From Acidobacteriota bacterium (lineage in GTDB: Bacteria; Acidobacteriota; Terriglobia; Acidiferrales; UBA7541): 64,000 nt of DNA. Of the stretch, positions 17,366 through 26,770 are shown piece after piece. The position numbers were made by a program, and so were the translations under genes. The notes under the pieces are model-generated. The model was not told the origin of the DNA, searched no databases, and saw nothing but the letters and a program-made list of their open reading frames with translations. The stretch is taken from positions 47,641-111,640 of the forward strand of contig JABCYZ010000018.1 in the NCBI GenBank assembly GCA_013289955.1, in the 5' to 3' direction. Within the stretch, counting starts at the first letter, position 1; each line of letters begins with the position of its first letter.

Positions 17366-19618
17366 GTGTCCAAAAATGCGACGTGGGGAAAAGACCTTTG
17401 CTCTTTTTGTACTCTCTTTCTGATTCTTTTTGCTGCCGGCTGCGGCGGCGGCTACCAGACTACGACTCCGCCGCCTCCCGCTCCTGCCGTCACCATTGCG
17501 CCTAGCCCAGTCGCCTTCCCCGCTATCTCCCAGGGCGCCGCCGGCACGCCCACCACAATTGTCGTCACCAACTCTGGTACCGGCACCCTAAATATTACCT
17601 CTGTCGTCGTCGCGGGCACCAATCCCAAGGATTTCGCCACCACCAACAGCTGCAGCGGCTCCATCGCCGCTATGGGCACATGCAACATCATGGTCAATTT
17701 CACCCCCTCCGACTCTGGCGCCCTCTCCGAAACCATCACTCTCACCGACAACGCACCCAACTCTCCCCAGATCATCAACGTCAGCGGCACCGCCAATCCC
17801 ATTGTCCTCAGCCTTACTCCGCCCGCCTCCGCCATGGGCGTCAGCCAAACCATTTCGTTCGTCGCCACTGGCGATCCCAACGGCGTCACCTTTTCCGTGG
17901 TTGGCACGCCCTTCCTGGGTAGCCCCTCCGTCGTCACGTCGCCGGGCACGATCGATGCCAATGGCAACTACACCGGCCCAGGCGGCGTTTCCAGCTTTTA
18001 CGCCACTGTCACCGCCACCAGCAAGACCGCTCCCACCATCTCCGCCACCGCTACCGTCAACGTCGTCGCTCCCGGTTCTTTCACCAACACCAACAACGTC
18101 CAGGTCGCCCAGTACGCCGTCACTCCGCCTTCTCCTGCCAACGTCAGTGTCCAGTTTGGCCTCGACACCAACTACGGCTTGAACACTTGGACCCAGCCGA
18201 ATACGTCCCTCGGCAGTCCGGTCAGCCTCTATGTCGCCGGCATGAAACAGAGCACTCCCTATCACATGCGCGGCGTCCTCCAGTTCGGCGACGGCACCTC
18301 ATTCAACGACTCCGACTTCACTTTCACCACCGGGGCGCTCACGACCGGTACGATTCCGGGCATCACGGCCACCACCACGCCGAACATGACACCCCAGCCC
18401 GGGGTCGAGGTGGTGGATCTGCTTGACCTCACACCCACTACCCCTTCGCTGCTCGAGGTACTCGTGACTGACCTGAGCGGCAATATTATTTGGGCATACG
18501 ATCCCGGAACCTCAGTGCCTGCCGGGTCTACCCCTCAGCCAATCAAGTTGCTGCCCAATGGGCACTTCTTGATTAACCTCGCAACCGCAAATGCCATCGG
18601 CGAAGCGCTGAGTTCGGTCCTGCAGGAAGTAGATCTGGGATCGAACATCATTTGGTCGATGACCTCAGCCCAATTGAATACCGCGCTCGCCGCTGCTCCG
18701 GGGAGCTGCACCGAGTGCAATGTTACTATCCTTGGAATGCACCATGACATTGCCATCCTCCCGAATGGTCACCTCGTCGTACTTGCGGATACCACCCAAG
18801 TCGTCTCGGGAACCACTGTCTACGGCGACGTGGTCATTGACCTCGGCGACATGGAAAACGTCGGCGGCAATAATCCCAATCACACCCCCCAGCCTACTTG
18901 GGCCTGGAATGAGTTTAACCACTTTGACATCAACCGCCGCCCCTACTCGTACCCCGATTGGACCCACACAAACGCAGTCGTTTATTCAAAGGACGACAAC
19001 AACCTCATCATCTCCAGCCGCCACCAGAATTGGCTCGTCAAAATTGACTACAACAACGGCGCCGGTGCTGGCGACATTCTCTGGAAGCTCGGCGCAGTGC
19101 TTCCCACCGACACGACGCCAGAGGACACCGCCGATTTCGCGCTTCTTAATGCCGATGGCACACCAGACACCAACGCCACCGACTGGTTCTTCGCTCAGCA
19201 TGCTCCTTCGTTCGTGTCCGCCAACACCACCGGCAAATTCTCTCTCACGCTCTTCGACAACGGCGACGACCGCGGCGTTGTCGACGTTGCCGGTGGCACC
19301 TGCGGCTCGGGGCAGCCCGTGGCGTGCTATAGCACAGTCCCGGTCTTCAATATCGACGAAACCGCCAAAACCGCAACCCTTGTCATTGACCCCACCACTG
19401 AGGACTACTCCTTTTTCGGCGGCAACGCGGAAGTCCTCGCTAACGGCAACGTCGAGTACGACGAGTGTGCCAACGGAGGGCTTGGGGGTACCGAAGGAAC
19501 AATTCTCGAAGTGACCCAGAGCTCTTCACCGCAGACTGTTTGGAAAATGGTGATCAGCACTCAGTATACTTACCGCGGCATGCGCATTGGAAGTCTCTAT
19601 CCCGGTGTGCAGTGGTAA
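17366..19618 (+). CDS. Arylsulfotransferase-like lipoprotein with an Ig-like N-terminal region
   Basis: I start at GTG 17366. The upstream frame adds an unlikely leader. The 750-residue product has a lipoprotein signal ending LFAAGC, so it is probably exported and lipid-anchored. Residues about 35-150 form an ASPM-SPD-2-Hydin/choice-of-anchor-like beta domain (SPVAFPAISQGAAGTPTTIV; TNSGTGTLNITSVVV). A second Ig-like segment follows. The C-terminal 400 residues resemble the arylsulfotransferase (ASST) propeller, with LPNGHFLINLA, MHHDIAILPNGHLVVLAD, DWTHTNAVVY and ISSRHQNWLVKID. Family members transfer sulfate between phenols in the periplasm, but many homologues are uncharacterised. Neighbouring glycan genes make surface-polymer modification conceivable. 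Confidence 0.75.
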   Translation: MSKNATWGKDLCSFCTLFLILFAAGCGGGYQTTTPPPPAPAVTIAPSPVAFPAISQGAAGTPTTIVVTNSGTGTLNITSVVVAGTNPKDFATTNSCSGSIAAMGTCNIMVNFTPSDSGALSETITLTDNAPNSPQIINVSGTANPIVLSLTPPASAMGVSQTISFVATGDPNGVTFSVVGTPFLGSPSVVTSPGTIDANGNYTGPGGVSSFYATVTATSKTAPTISATATVNVVAPGSFTNTNNVQVAQYAVTPPSPANVSVQFGLDTNYGLNTWTQPNTSLGSPVSLYVAGMKQSTPYHMRGVLQFGDGTSFNDSDFTFTTGALTTGTIPGITATTTPNMTPQPGVEVVDLLDLTPTTPSLLEVLVTDLSGNIIWAYDPGTSVPAGSTPQPIKLLPNGHFLINLATANAIGEALSSVLQEVDLGSNIIWSMTSAQLNTALAAAPGSCTECNVTILGMHHDIAILPNGHLVVLADTTQVVSGTTVYGDVVIDLGDMENVGGNNPNHTPQPTWAWNEFNHFDINRRPYSYPDWTHTNAVVYSKDDNNLIISSRHQNWLVKIDYNNGAGAGDILWKLGAVLPTDTTPEDTADFALLNADGTPDTNATDWFFAQHAPSFVSANTTGKFSLTLFDNGDDRGVVDVAGGTCGSGQPVACYSTVPVFNIDETAKTATLVIDPTTEDYSFFGGNAEVLANGNVEYDECANGGLGGTEGTILEVTQSSSPQTVWKMVISTQYTYRGMRIGSLYPGVQW

Positions 19619-19663
19619 CGACGAGCACAAGACATATCCCGAGACAGGTGCCAAGCACGAAGG

Positions 19664-20122
19664 ATGAGCAATATGCGATCCCTCTTGGCCCGAGCTCTAC
19701 ACAAGGCTAGGCCACCCTTTCTACTTGAGCCGCCCGATCCCCAAGGAGTTGAGAACAACGACGAATATATCAACCGCTACTCCATGGAATACGGGGTGAG
19801 TCGACTGCCGAGCGACTCACCCCTCCTAGTAATCGGATCGTTTTGCGGGCTTTCGACAAACGTCCTTACATATTACAAACGCAAACATGCCAAGAACAAC
19901 CGGCTGATCACGTGCGACAAGTGGGAATTCGAAAGAAAACACCCTGCCGATTGCTTAGGGAATTCGATCATCTCTCACTCTGAGTATCGCCGCTTCGTTC
20001 GCGAATCCTATTTGCGGAATATTCAGATGTTCAGCGCAGACGACTTACCCTACACGCTCGAGATGACGTCCGACGAGTTGACGCCACTCGCCGCTGATGC
20101 CCTGGCACGCATCTCCTCATAG
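19664..20122 (+). pseudogene. Class I methyltransferase, C-terminally truncated
   Basis: The 152-codon frame contains the start of an SAM methyltransferase-like domain: SPLLVIGSFCGLSTNVLTYY (motif I), RLITCDKWEFE, SHSEYRRFVRESYLRNIQMF and DDLPYTLEMTSDE. Members of this group are about 250 residues. Here the remainder is missing and the reading frame runs into the 3' end of the convergent glycosyltransferase, where both frames overlap by 73 bases. The tail LTPLAADALARISS is not family-like and is the complement of that gene's end. A deletion that fused two tails is the simplest explanation. Confidence 0.65.
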
Positions 20123-21363
20123 AGCTGGCAATAGCGTTTTGCCTGGACTTCAAGCGAGTATTCTTCGAGGGCTACCCGCCGGCACTCCGAGGACATGACC
20201 GCGCGCCTCTCCGGGTCCGCCAAGAGTTCGTCCATGGCCCTGGCTAGCGCCACTGAATCACCGGGGCTAACGGTAAGCCCGGTCCCTCCATTTCTTACGA
20301 TCTCTGGGATCCCGCCCACATGGAAAGCCACCGTCGGAACCCCGCAGGCGAGAGCCTCGACTGCGGTGTTCGGGAAATTGTCCTGCATTGAGGGCAATAC
20401 AAAAAGATCTGCCGCGCAATAGACTAAGGACATGTGTTCTTCGCTGCTAATAAAGCCCAAGGATTTTATCGGAATTGGAGAACAGGTCGTGGGCTCAGAC
20501 TCTCCCAGCCCGACAGCTAGGCCGGACAATCCGGGGAAGATCTGGAGTCTCTGCAAGGCTTCAAGCAGCTTCGGGAAACCTTTGTAACTGTCCTTCGAGA
20601 AGTAAGATGCGAACAAAATGTACGTCGAATCAGGAGCAAGGCCCAAGGCCTCGCGAGCAACTCGTCTCTCGCGTGGCTTGAAAATTTTCATATCCAAGCC
20701 GTTTGGAATTACCCCGACACGGAATCCCTGTCCCAGAGAGCTCTCTTTAACCTTCCCGGCCAGCCAACGGCTTGGGGCCACAAAGGCGACTCTTTCCTTA
20801 GCTATCGAGTCGTATGATTGCCGCTTCCGGCCCCATATCTGGCGTGAAAGGTCATTTTCGATAGAAGAGCCCAAGTGAGGACACATTCCGCAATTACACT
20901 GAAATCTCTCGCAATCTGCCGCGTGGTGGCAGCCCCCAGTAAGGGGATTCATATCATGTAGAGTCCACACGACTGGCAATTCATCCGGAAGCCGCCAAAA
21001 AAATGTCTCGTAGTCAATGAAGCTAACAACCCAATGCAGATTTAGGACATCCGTTGGGAATAAGTGTTGCAAGACGTCAGCACCGTGTTGGCTGCGATCA
21101 TCGGTGAAGAGGCCCAACCCGCGAGGCCTCGCCGAGATCTTGTTGCTGACACGCTCCAAAAGTCGGCGCTTAAGACCCCGGCGGATCCGAGTCAGAGGAT
21201 CATGTGGCGGACTAAACTGCGTAACCGTCGGGTCGGCCGATTGCTTCGAAAGCACAATCATCCGCGAGTCGTGGCCCGCCGCAATGAGCCCTCTGTGCAG
21301 ACGGTAGGCCGCCACGGCGGCTCCCCCGGAATTCTCGTAAGTGTTTAGGTGAGTGATGCGCAA
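20050..21363 (-). CDS. Glycosyltransferase, GT4 family
   Basis: The 437-residue protein starts at TTG 21363 (MRITHLNTYENSGGAAVAAY), the N-terminal strand and glycine loop of GT4 enzymes. The acceptor-side half has LNLHWVVSFIDYETFFWRLP and VWTLHDMNPLTGGCHHAADC with a Cys-rich stretch (CERFQCNCGMCPHLG). The nucleotide-sugar half has YILFASYFSKDSYKGFPKLL, LFVLPSMQDNFPNTAVEALA and CGVPTVAFHVGGIPEIV. The Cys cluster is common in WcaC-like members. The last dozen residues overlap the truncated methyltransferase on the other strand and may be acquired sequence. Confidence 0.9.
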   Translation of the reverse strand: MRITHLNTYENSGGAAVAAYRLHRGLIAAGHDSRMIVLSKQSADPTVTQFSPPHDPLTRIRRGLKRRLLERVSNKISARPRGLGLFTDDRSQHGADVLQHLFPTDVLNLHWVVSFIDYETFFWRLPDELPVVWTLHDMNPLTGGCHHAADCERFQCNCGMCPHLGSSIENDLSRQIWGRKRQSYDSIAKERVAFVAPSRWLAGKVKESSLGQGFRVGVIPNGLDMKIFKPRERRVAREALGLAPDSTYILFASYFSKDSYKGFPKLLEALQRLQIFPGLSGLAVGLGESEPTTCSPIPIKSLGFISSEEHMSLVYCAADLFVLPSMQDNFPNTAVEALACGVPTVAFHVGGIPEIVRNGGTGLTVSPGDSVALARAMDELLADPERRAVMSSECRRVALEEYSLEVQAKRYCQLYEEMRARASAASGVNSSDVISSV

Positions 21364-21379
21364 AAGCGTTTTGTTCCGA

Positions 21380-22249
21380 TCAGTAAGCAGCCAATGGCCG
21401 TCTCAACCCAAAGACATGATCACGCACAAAATCGCGCGGATCGGCCGGACGCGAGGCCAGCGCGAAACCACGACCGATCAGAAATTGCTCGACAAAGGCG
21501 CGAGTGCGGAACTGCTCGCCGTGCCCGAGTTCGCTCCGGAAATCGTGACACGCCACACAAATCTGACGAACGCGTGGCATGACCGCCTCCATACCGAGGA
21601 GCGCTTGGCGCTCAGCCCCCTCTATATTCATTTTTAAGAATGCGACATCCTTGACCCCATGTTGATCGCAGATTTCGTTCAGCGTGCTAGCCCGCACTTG
21701 GATCCCGGAGCTCGCCTCATCGCTAACAACCGCATTTTCAGCCCACGATCCTTCGGACTCCGCCATCCGAACCGTCCCAGGCCTGTCCATCAACGCTAGC
21801 TGCAGGGGCCTCACATTAGCCAAGCGATTGAGTCGGCAGAACTCCTTGAGGATTGCGAAAGAAAGCGGGTGCGCTTCAATCGCAATCACGCGGCCAGTAC
21901 TACCAACCGCGCGCGAAAACGTCAGCGTATCCTCGCCGTGGCCCGCTCCAACATCGATGATGACATCCCCCTCCTGAGGGCGGTAGTGCTGAAACCAATA
22001 GTCGCTTGTGTCCGACGCATATATTTCCGCCTGCCTTTTCCATGCGTCGAAATCCGCGTAGCCGTACTCGAACCTCAATCCGTCCGGGAAATAATTAGTT
22101 CCGACCTGTCGAGTCCACAACCCGTTAACGTAAGCAATCTCCACGCCGGGTCCGGTCATCCGTCGCAAGAACCTCGTAGCGATCTTTCCCAAGAGGAATC
22201 TTCCGCCCGGACGATCCAGCAAGCGAATCAATGCCCGTTTGTGCGACAA
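21380..22249 (-). CDS. FkbM family methyltransferase
   Basis: The 289-residue protein, read from TTG 22249, has VIIDVGAGHGEDTLTFSRAV (SAM motif I), RVIAIEAHPLSFAILKEFC (acidic residue binding the ribose), VRASTLNEICDQHGVKDVAF and LKMNIEGAERQALLGME. These are the FkbM hallmarks. FkbM enzymes methylate hydroxyls of sugars or polyketides; in a polysaccharide locus a sugar target is likely. The region before residue 80 is variable. It is separated from the glycosyltransferase downstream by 16 bases, consistent with an operon. Confidence 0.88.
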   Translation of the reverse strand: MSHKRALIRLLDRPGGRFLLGKIATRFLRRMTGPGVEIAYVNGLWTRQVGTNYFPDGLRFEYGYADFDAWKRQAEIYASDTSDYWFQHYRPQEGDVIIDVGAGHGEDTLTFSRAVGSTGRVIAIEAHPLSFAILKEFCRLNRLANVRPLQLALMDRPGTVRMAESEGSWAENAVVSDEASSGIQVRASTLNEICDQHGVKDVAFLKMNIEGAERQALLGMEAVMPRVRQICVACHDFRSELGHGEQFRTRAFVEQFLIGRGFALASRPADPRDFVRDHVFGLRRPLAAY

Positions 22250-22291
22250 CTTGCCGAGGCCCCCAGTTTCTCTAGATGCAGGAGACAGTTC

Positions 22292-23563
22292 TCAAGAATG
22301 CGAAACCTTGCTCAGCGAGGTTTGAGAGATGGATAAATCCTGTTCAAACCGGCAGAGATACACGCCCGGAAACACAACCGAGTGCTGGGCCGTTTCTTCG
22401 CCCTCGGCGACATCCAGCGTAACAGCATGTTCGATGTGATCAATTACTTCCATCGCGTCCCGTCCGATGAACAATCCGACGAAATATTTCCCGGGTCTCA
22501 ATAGCACATCGTGCAGCAAAAAGCGGCCGTGCGCCTTCTGGCCGGCCGCCATGCTCACAAACTCGCCCTTCTGCGCCGTGTTGGTATCGATCACCCTGTA
22601 ACCGTTCATGTCGTAAAAAATGATGGCAGCGTTGGCGTCGTTGATGTTACTCCGGCATTCAATCTCAAATTCTACCTCGAGGTCGCAGCCCGGATAGGCC
22701 ACATCCACTTGTCCTAACGGTCCCAGCGCCTGAATGGAAACGGCCGAGAAGCGCGCCTTGCCGTTCCCTTCTCGCACGCGATCCAGCAGGCTGGCGCCGC
22801 TCTCGGCAACTTCCAACGATTCCGAATAATAGCGAGCTGTGGCTTCCGAGGCTGGCCCATCGAAAACGACGCCACCGTTCTTCATCATCACCACTCGCGT
22901 AGACAGCGCATTGATCGCCGCCATGTTGTGGCTCACCAGCACAACTGTCCGTCCAGCCCGTGCCACATCACCCATTTTCCCCAGGCATTTTTTCTGAAAC
23001 GTGATATCCCCGACCGCAAGCACTTCATCCACCAGCAGAATTTCCGGCTCCAGGTGCGCCGCCACTGCAAATGCCAGCCGCACATACATTCCGCTTGAAT
23101 AGTGCTTTACCGGCGTGTCTATGAACTTTTCCAGTTCCGCGAACGCCACAATCTCGTCGAACTTCCGCTCAATCTCGCGCTTGTTCATTCCCAGGATTGC
23201 GCCGCTCAGAAAGGTATTCTCCCGGCCAGTGAGCTCGGGATGAAATCCCGTCCCCACTTCCAACAGCGACCCGACCCGCCCGTGAATCTCTGCCCAGCCG
23301 GTAGTTGGTTTAGTTATCCTGGAAAGGATTTTCAGAAGCGTGGTTTTGCCGGCGCCGTTGCGCCCAATCAATCCAAGTATTTCCCCTTCTTTCACTTCCA
23401 GCGAAACATCCTTCAGCGCCCAGAACGTCTCTTCCTTCTTCCGAAACGCCGAAAGCGGCGACTTCAAGAATCGCTCCAGCGCATGCCGCAGACCCGCGTC
23501 CACCGACAACCCGCGCCGGTACCGCTTCCCAAGTCCCTCGCTCTGTATGACAGCCGAACTCAT
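22292..23563 (-). CDS. Polysaccharide export ABC transporter ATP-binding protein, Wzt-like
   Basis: The 423-residue protein carries a typical ATPase domain: GLIGRNGAGKTTLLKIL (Walker A), HYSSGMYVRLAFAVAAHLEP (signature), ILLVDEVLAVGD (Walker B) and VLVSHNMAAIN. A C-terminal domain (residues about 275-420) resembles the carbohydrate-binding domain of Wzt (AAIIFYDMNGYRVIDTNT; HGRFLLHDVLLRPGKYFVGL), which recognises the polymer's terminal modification. The gene overlaps the acyltransferase by four bases. The expected membrane partner is not adjacent; the nearest candidate is the permease at 31833-32702. Confidence 0.93.
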   Translation of the reverse strand: MSSAVIQSEGLGKRYRRGLSVDAGLRHALERFLKSPLSAFRKKEETFWALKDVSLEVKEGEILGLIGRNGAGKTTLLKILSRITKPTTGWAEIHGRVGSLLEVGTGFHPELTGRENTFLSGAILGMNKREIERKFDEIVAFAELEKFIDTPVKHYSSGMYVRLAFAVAAHLEPEILLVDEVLAVGDITFQKKCLGKMGDVARAGRTVVLVSHNMAAINALSTRVVMMKNGGVVFDGPASEATARYYSESLEVAESGASLLDRVREGNGKARFSAVSIQALGPLGQVDVAYPGCDLEVEFEIECRSNINDANAAIIFYDMNGYRVIDTNTAQKGEFVSMAAGQKAHGRFLLHDVLLRPGKYFVGLFIGRDAMEVIDHIEHAVTLDVAEGEETAQHSVVFPGVYLCRFEQDLSISQTSLSKVSHS

Positions 23564-24783
23564 CGGTAGACTAATCTTACTCCAGAGGCAGGTGCTTCCA
23601 GCGGTTGGGTAGCTCCAAAGTCAAAATTTGCCTGCCGTCCCATGCGGATCAAAGGTTGCTCGAACCTCCAGGAAAGCTGCGCGAGCAGAACTGTCACTGC
23701 CATCGCCGCCACCGTGACCAGGAATGTGGGAACGCTGCTTATTTTCGCTCCGCAGCCCCAGATCAGTCCGAACAACAGATATTGTACTCCCGTATGGAAT
23801 AGATAAATCCCATAGGCGAGCGTACCAAGCCAGCAGAGCCATTTCATTCGCAGAGCTCTGCTGAACACACTGTCTGGCCGGGTGAGCACAAACAGGAGGA
23901 TCGTAACGTAGAAAAGCGCGACCCAGGTATACCCAACGCTCTTCATGATGGAGGTGTTCAGATTCCATGCCCGCACGGTCAGAAATCCCAGGCCCACTAA
24001 AAACATGGGAATAGAAATGTAGAAGGCAATGCCGGCGCTGCGGATACGCTCTCTGCAGCGGTCATTTCGGAGCAGCACAGCCGCCAGGACGCCGAGCAGC
24101 AAGGCATCCGAGCGGCAGAGCATCATCGTATAAATCCCGACCGAGCTGTCGCTCCCGAAACGGAGAAGCAGAGTTCGAAGCAATGGAGCGCCGCATATAC
24201 CGATCACCAGGAATCGCGCCAACCAACGGCGACTTAATGCTCGAATGTAGAGCGGCACCGTCAGGTAAAATTGCTCCTCAACTGCGAGAGACCAGGTCAT
24301 TGCTAAACCATTACAACCGAAACTCCCGGCATGGGTCATCCAAAAATTCTGCGTAAACGTCAAATACGCGTACCATGGAGCACCTTCCGTCGTGAGCCAT
24401 TGGAAGGGGCCGCTCTCGGGTCCCAGTCTCAAGGATACCAGCACGGCAGTGAGCAGTAACGTAACAGCGTAAACAGGAACAATCCGTAAAAAGCGCCGCT
24501 TATAGAAAACGGAGTAGTAATTCGTCGATGCGCGCGAGTCGAGCAATATCCCGCCAATGAGGAATCCAGAGAGAACGAAGAACAAATCAACCCCGGTCCA
24601 GGATAGTCGTGCCGCTGCCTGCAAATAGGCAATCGCCGAGCCCGGGCGCGCCACGAGAGTGATCTGGAAGTAATGAAAGATCACGACCATCGCGATGGCG
24701 ATGCCACGCAAACCATCCAGTTCTCCAATACGCCCGTTATCGCCCGGGTTGGACGACAATACATCTGTTAAGGTTTTGCTCAT
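23560..24783 (-). CDS. Acyltransferase 3 family protein (OafA/YrhL-like)
   Basis: The 407-residue integral membrane protein begins with GELDGLRGIAIAMVVIFHY, the acyltransferase-3 signature with its conserved His, followed by DLFFVLSGFLIGGIL and YKRRFLRIVPVYAVTLLL. About ten hydrophobic helices follow, including SLAVEEQFYLTVPLYI. Such proteins O-acylate (often acetylate) sugars on the outside of the membrane. It is the first gene of a four-base-overlapping pair with the Wzt-like ATPase, linking acylation of the glycan to its export. No SGNH domain is fused. Confidence 0.92.
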   Translation of the reverse strand: MSKTLTDVLSSNPGDNGRIGELDGLRGIAIAMVVIFHYFQITLVARPGSAIAYLQAAARLSWTGVDLFFVLSGFLIGGILLDSRASTNYYSVFYKRRFLRIVPVYAVTLLLTAVLVSLRLGPESGPFQWLTTEGAPWYAYLTFTQNFWMTHAGSFGCNGLAMTWSLAVEEQFYLTVPLYIRALSRRWLARFLVIGICGAPLLRTLLLRFGSDSSVGIYTMMLCRSDALLLGVLAAVLLRNDRCRERIRSAGIAFYISIPMFLVGLGFLTVRAWNLNTSIMKSVGYTWVALFYVTILLFVLTRPDSVFSRALRMKWLCWLGTLAYGIYLFHTGVQYLLFGLIWGCGAKISSVPTFLVTVAAMAVTVLLAQLSWRFEQPLIRMGRQANFDFGATQPLEAPASGVRLVYR

Positions 24784-25110
24784 GGCGAGGCTAAGTCTTT
24801 CCAGTCCCTAGACTTAATAAGTAATCCTAGGACTCTTAGTACTTTCTAATAGTAGACAATGAAATCCTCGCAAGAGGGTCGCGACGCTTCAGAAATGTTC
24901 CTATTGATGAAGGGGGTGACAGTTGCCCGAAGTGCTGGATGTCGAGCCGACATGTTTGAGAGGGATCAGTAGGAGAAGTCGAGTCGTGAGGAGGACGATT
25001 GAGCTCGCTGAACTGTGAGCCGGCGGCGGCGAGGCCGTATATCTCAGGAACCTTCACTCCTTGGACGGATAAATGTGGTCAAACTAAACTCGGTTGTGCT
25101 TCAAGGTTGT
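24784..25110. other. Intergenic stretch between acyltransferase and LuxR relic
   Basis: About 330 bases without a gene. It contains the upstream region of the minus-strand acyltransferase and, toward 25100, sequence leading into the LuxR-type relic. I see no convincing hairpin or promoter. Confidence 0.4.
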
Positions 25111-25302
25111 CCCCAAGCAAGAGAACGCACTGTTTTGCAACTCTTGGCAAATGGGAAGAGCAAGAGGCAGGTGGCGACGGAGTTAGGGATCCGCATTCGT
25201 ACCCCAGAAAGCTACCGCGCGCGGCGGATAAAGAAGGAGGAGCTTCACTCGCTGGCGGCCTTGGTTCGGTTTCCGGTGCGAAACAAAATCATCGAAGCGT
25301 AA
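25111..25302 (+). pseudogene. LuxR-type HTH relic of a NarL-like response regulator
   Basis: The plus-strand frame reads ARERTVLQLLANGKSKRQVA, then TELGIRIRTPESYRARRIKK, then LHSLAALVRFPVRNKIIEA. This follows the C-terminal DNA-binding domain of NarL-type regulators (PREREVLQLLAEGKS...; VKTVETHR...; RNKIIEP). The expected receiver domain is missing upstream, the TVETHR region is changed to TPESYR, and a small deletion is evident near RARRIKK. It is probably non-functional, though a small stand-alone HTH protein cannot be excluded. Confidence 0.6.
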
Positions 25303-25697
25303 GGCGGGACACTGCATTGATCGCGAGACGCGACGGACCTTTCCATTCTTGAGTGCGGGCATCCTGCCAACCTCCGCTCCATTTGCCTGGCGTCACCCGC
25401 TTCGGCGTTTGTCAAGTCTTGCGGCGTTTCCCATTCCGGGAAACCGCGCGGAAGTTGACTGTACAAAACTGCACAGTTTCTCAGGAACACCTCACATTTT
25501 AGTTGACATGTGTTTACCAGTGCGTGTATATACGAGTGTGTTCTAAGCCGTTGTAGGCATGTGAGGAGAACCCAGGATGCTCCCGACCCGGCCAGGGAAG
25601 CATTTTTGTTCGCACTACGTCTATCTGCAAGAGAGTCCGCTGCCATTACGTCAGCGGCAACGCGCTGCTCGGTTTTGTCCCCAACTCTCAGCCGCGA
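25303..25697. other. Intergenic region before the PAS/LuxR gene
   Basis: About 395 bases without a convincing gene. The region around 25460-25550 is AT-richer than its surroundings and may hold the promoter of the downstream regulator. No repeated motif suggestive of an operator is obvious. Confidence 0.35.
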
Positions 25698-26591
25698 TTG
25701 GGGGCAAAATTGGCTGACGGGCCCACACCAAGATCAGATCACTCTCCAAATTTCGAACAGCTCAAGTATCTATTAACGGGAATATTCAACGCGACATCGG
25801 TCGGACTCGCCGTGTTCGATACGCAAGCCCGGCTCGTGAGTTCGAATCCTACCTTTGCATTCACGGTTGCCAATTCGCCAGCGTCAAGCTGTATCGGGAA
25901 AACGATCCAGGAAATTCTAGGCAATGGAGCAGAACAGCTTGAGCACGCAATCAAACTAGTTTGGGAGACAGGGCAAATAGAGTCCAGTATCGAGGTCCTG
26001 AAAAAGGTACCCAATTCCGGTCAGTCAAGCCATTGGCTTTTCAACCTGATTCCCATCAAGGACGAGGCCGAAGGCTCCAACCAAGTAGTCGCAATTGTCA
26101 TCGAAACGAGCCATCAGAAAAGAATAGAGCAGTATTTTCTAACGTTGATGGCGGACATAGGCTCGATTCGGGAGGAAATCGCCAAAGACCCAGCACCCGT
26201 GCAGAACCGCCGCAAGCTTGTGCGGCCATTTGCTGAAGAAATGGAATTCTTGGAAGCCGTTTCAGAAGAGGTGCGAAGCGTGTCGGCGATGCTACAAGAT
26301 GGCCCCGGCAGTGCGCCACAGGAAACAGGACCCATTGATCAGCTTGGGTTGGCAAGCGAGCTACTCTCGGCCTCCCCTGAGCCGACCGAAATAGACTCAC
26401 TTTCTGAGAGAGAGCGAGAAGTGCTGGACCTCTCTGGAGCCGGGAAAACTACGAAAGAGATCGCCACGAATCTAGGAATATCCGTGAACACTGTAGCTAC
26501 TTACAGAAGCAGACTGGAAAGAAAATTACATCTTCATTCTCCCCTCGAAGTGGCGCTATACGCCGTCCGAAAGCGCTTCGGATCTCTTTAA
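25698..26591 (+). CDS. PAS domain transcriptional regulator with LuxR-type HTH
   Basis: The product (up to 297 residues) has a PAS-like domain at about residues 25-140 (GIFNATSVGLAVFDTQARLV, then IGKTIQEILG), a helical linker, and a LuxR HTH at about 225-292: LSEREREVLDLSGAGKTTKE, then IATNLGISVNTVATYRSRLE. Start choice is uncertain: TTG 25698 or TTG 25710 are both possible. No receiver domain is present, so activity is probably set by PAS ligand binding or protein contact rather than phosphorylation. It lies just downstream of a broken LuxR-type gene. The target genes are unknown. Confidence 0.85.
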   Translation: MGAKLADGPTPRSDHSPNFEQLKYLLTGIFNATSVGLAVFDTQARLVSSNPTFAFTVANSPASSCIGKTIQEILGNGAEQLEHAIKLVWETGQIESSIEVLKKVPNSGQSSHWLFNLIPIKDEAEGSNQVVAIVIETSHQKRIEQYFLTLMADIGSIREEIAKDPAPVQNRRKLVRPFAEEMEFLEAVSEEVRSVSAMLQDGPGSAPQETGPIDQLGLASELLSASPEPTEIDSLSEREREVLDLSGAGKTTKEIATNLGISVNTVATYRSRLERKLHLHSPLEVALYAVRKRFGSL

Positions 26592-26770
26592 CCTGTTACA
26601 GGCTAACCAGACGCCGGGACAGTTGCTCTCTGTAAATAATCGATTTACACAGTTGTCGCTTGTTGTACTTTTGAACACTTTGTAGCGCCTTTCGTGACAC
26701 GATTAAACCGACTAGACATACTTATACGTACCGTGTATTGATTAGCTAACACATGGGTAGGGGGTGGGGA

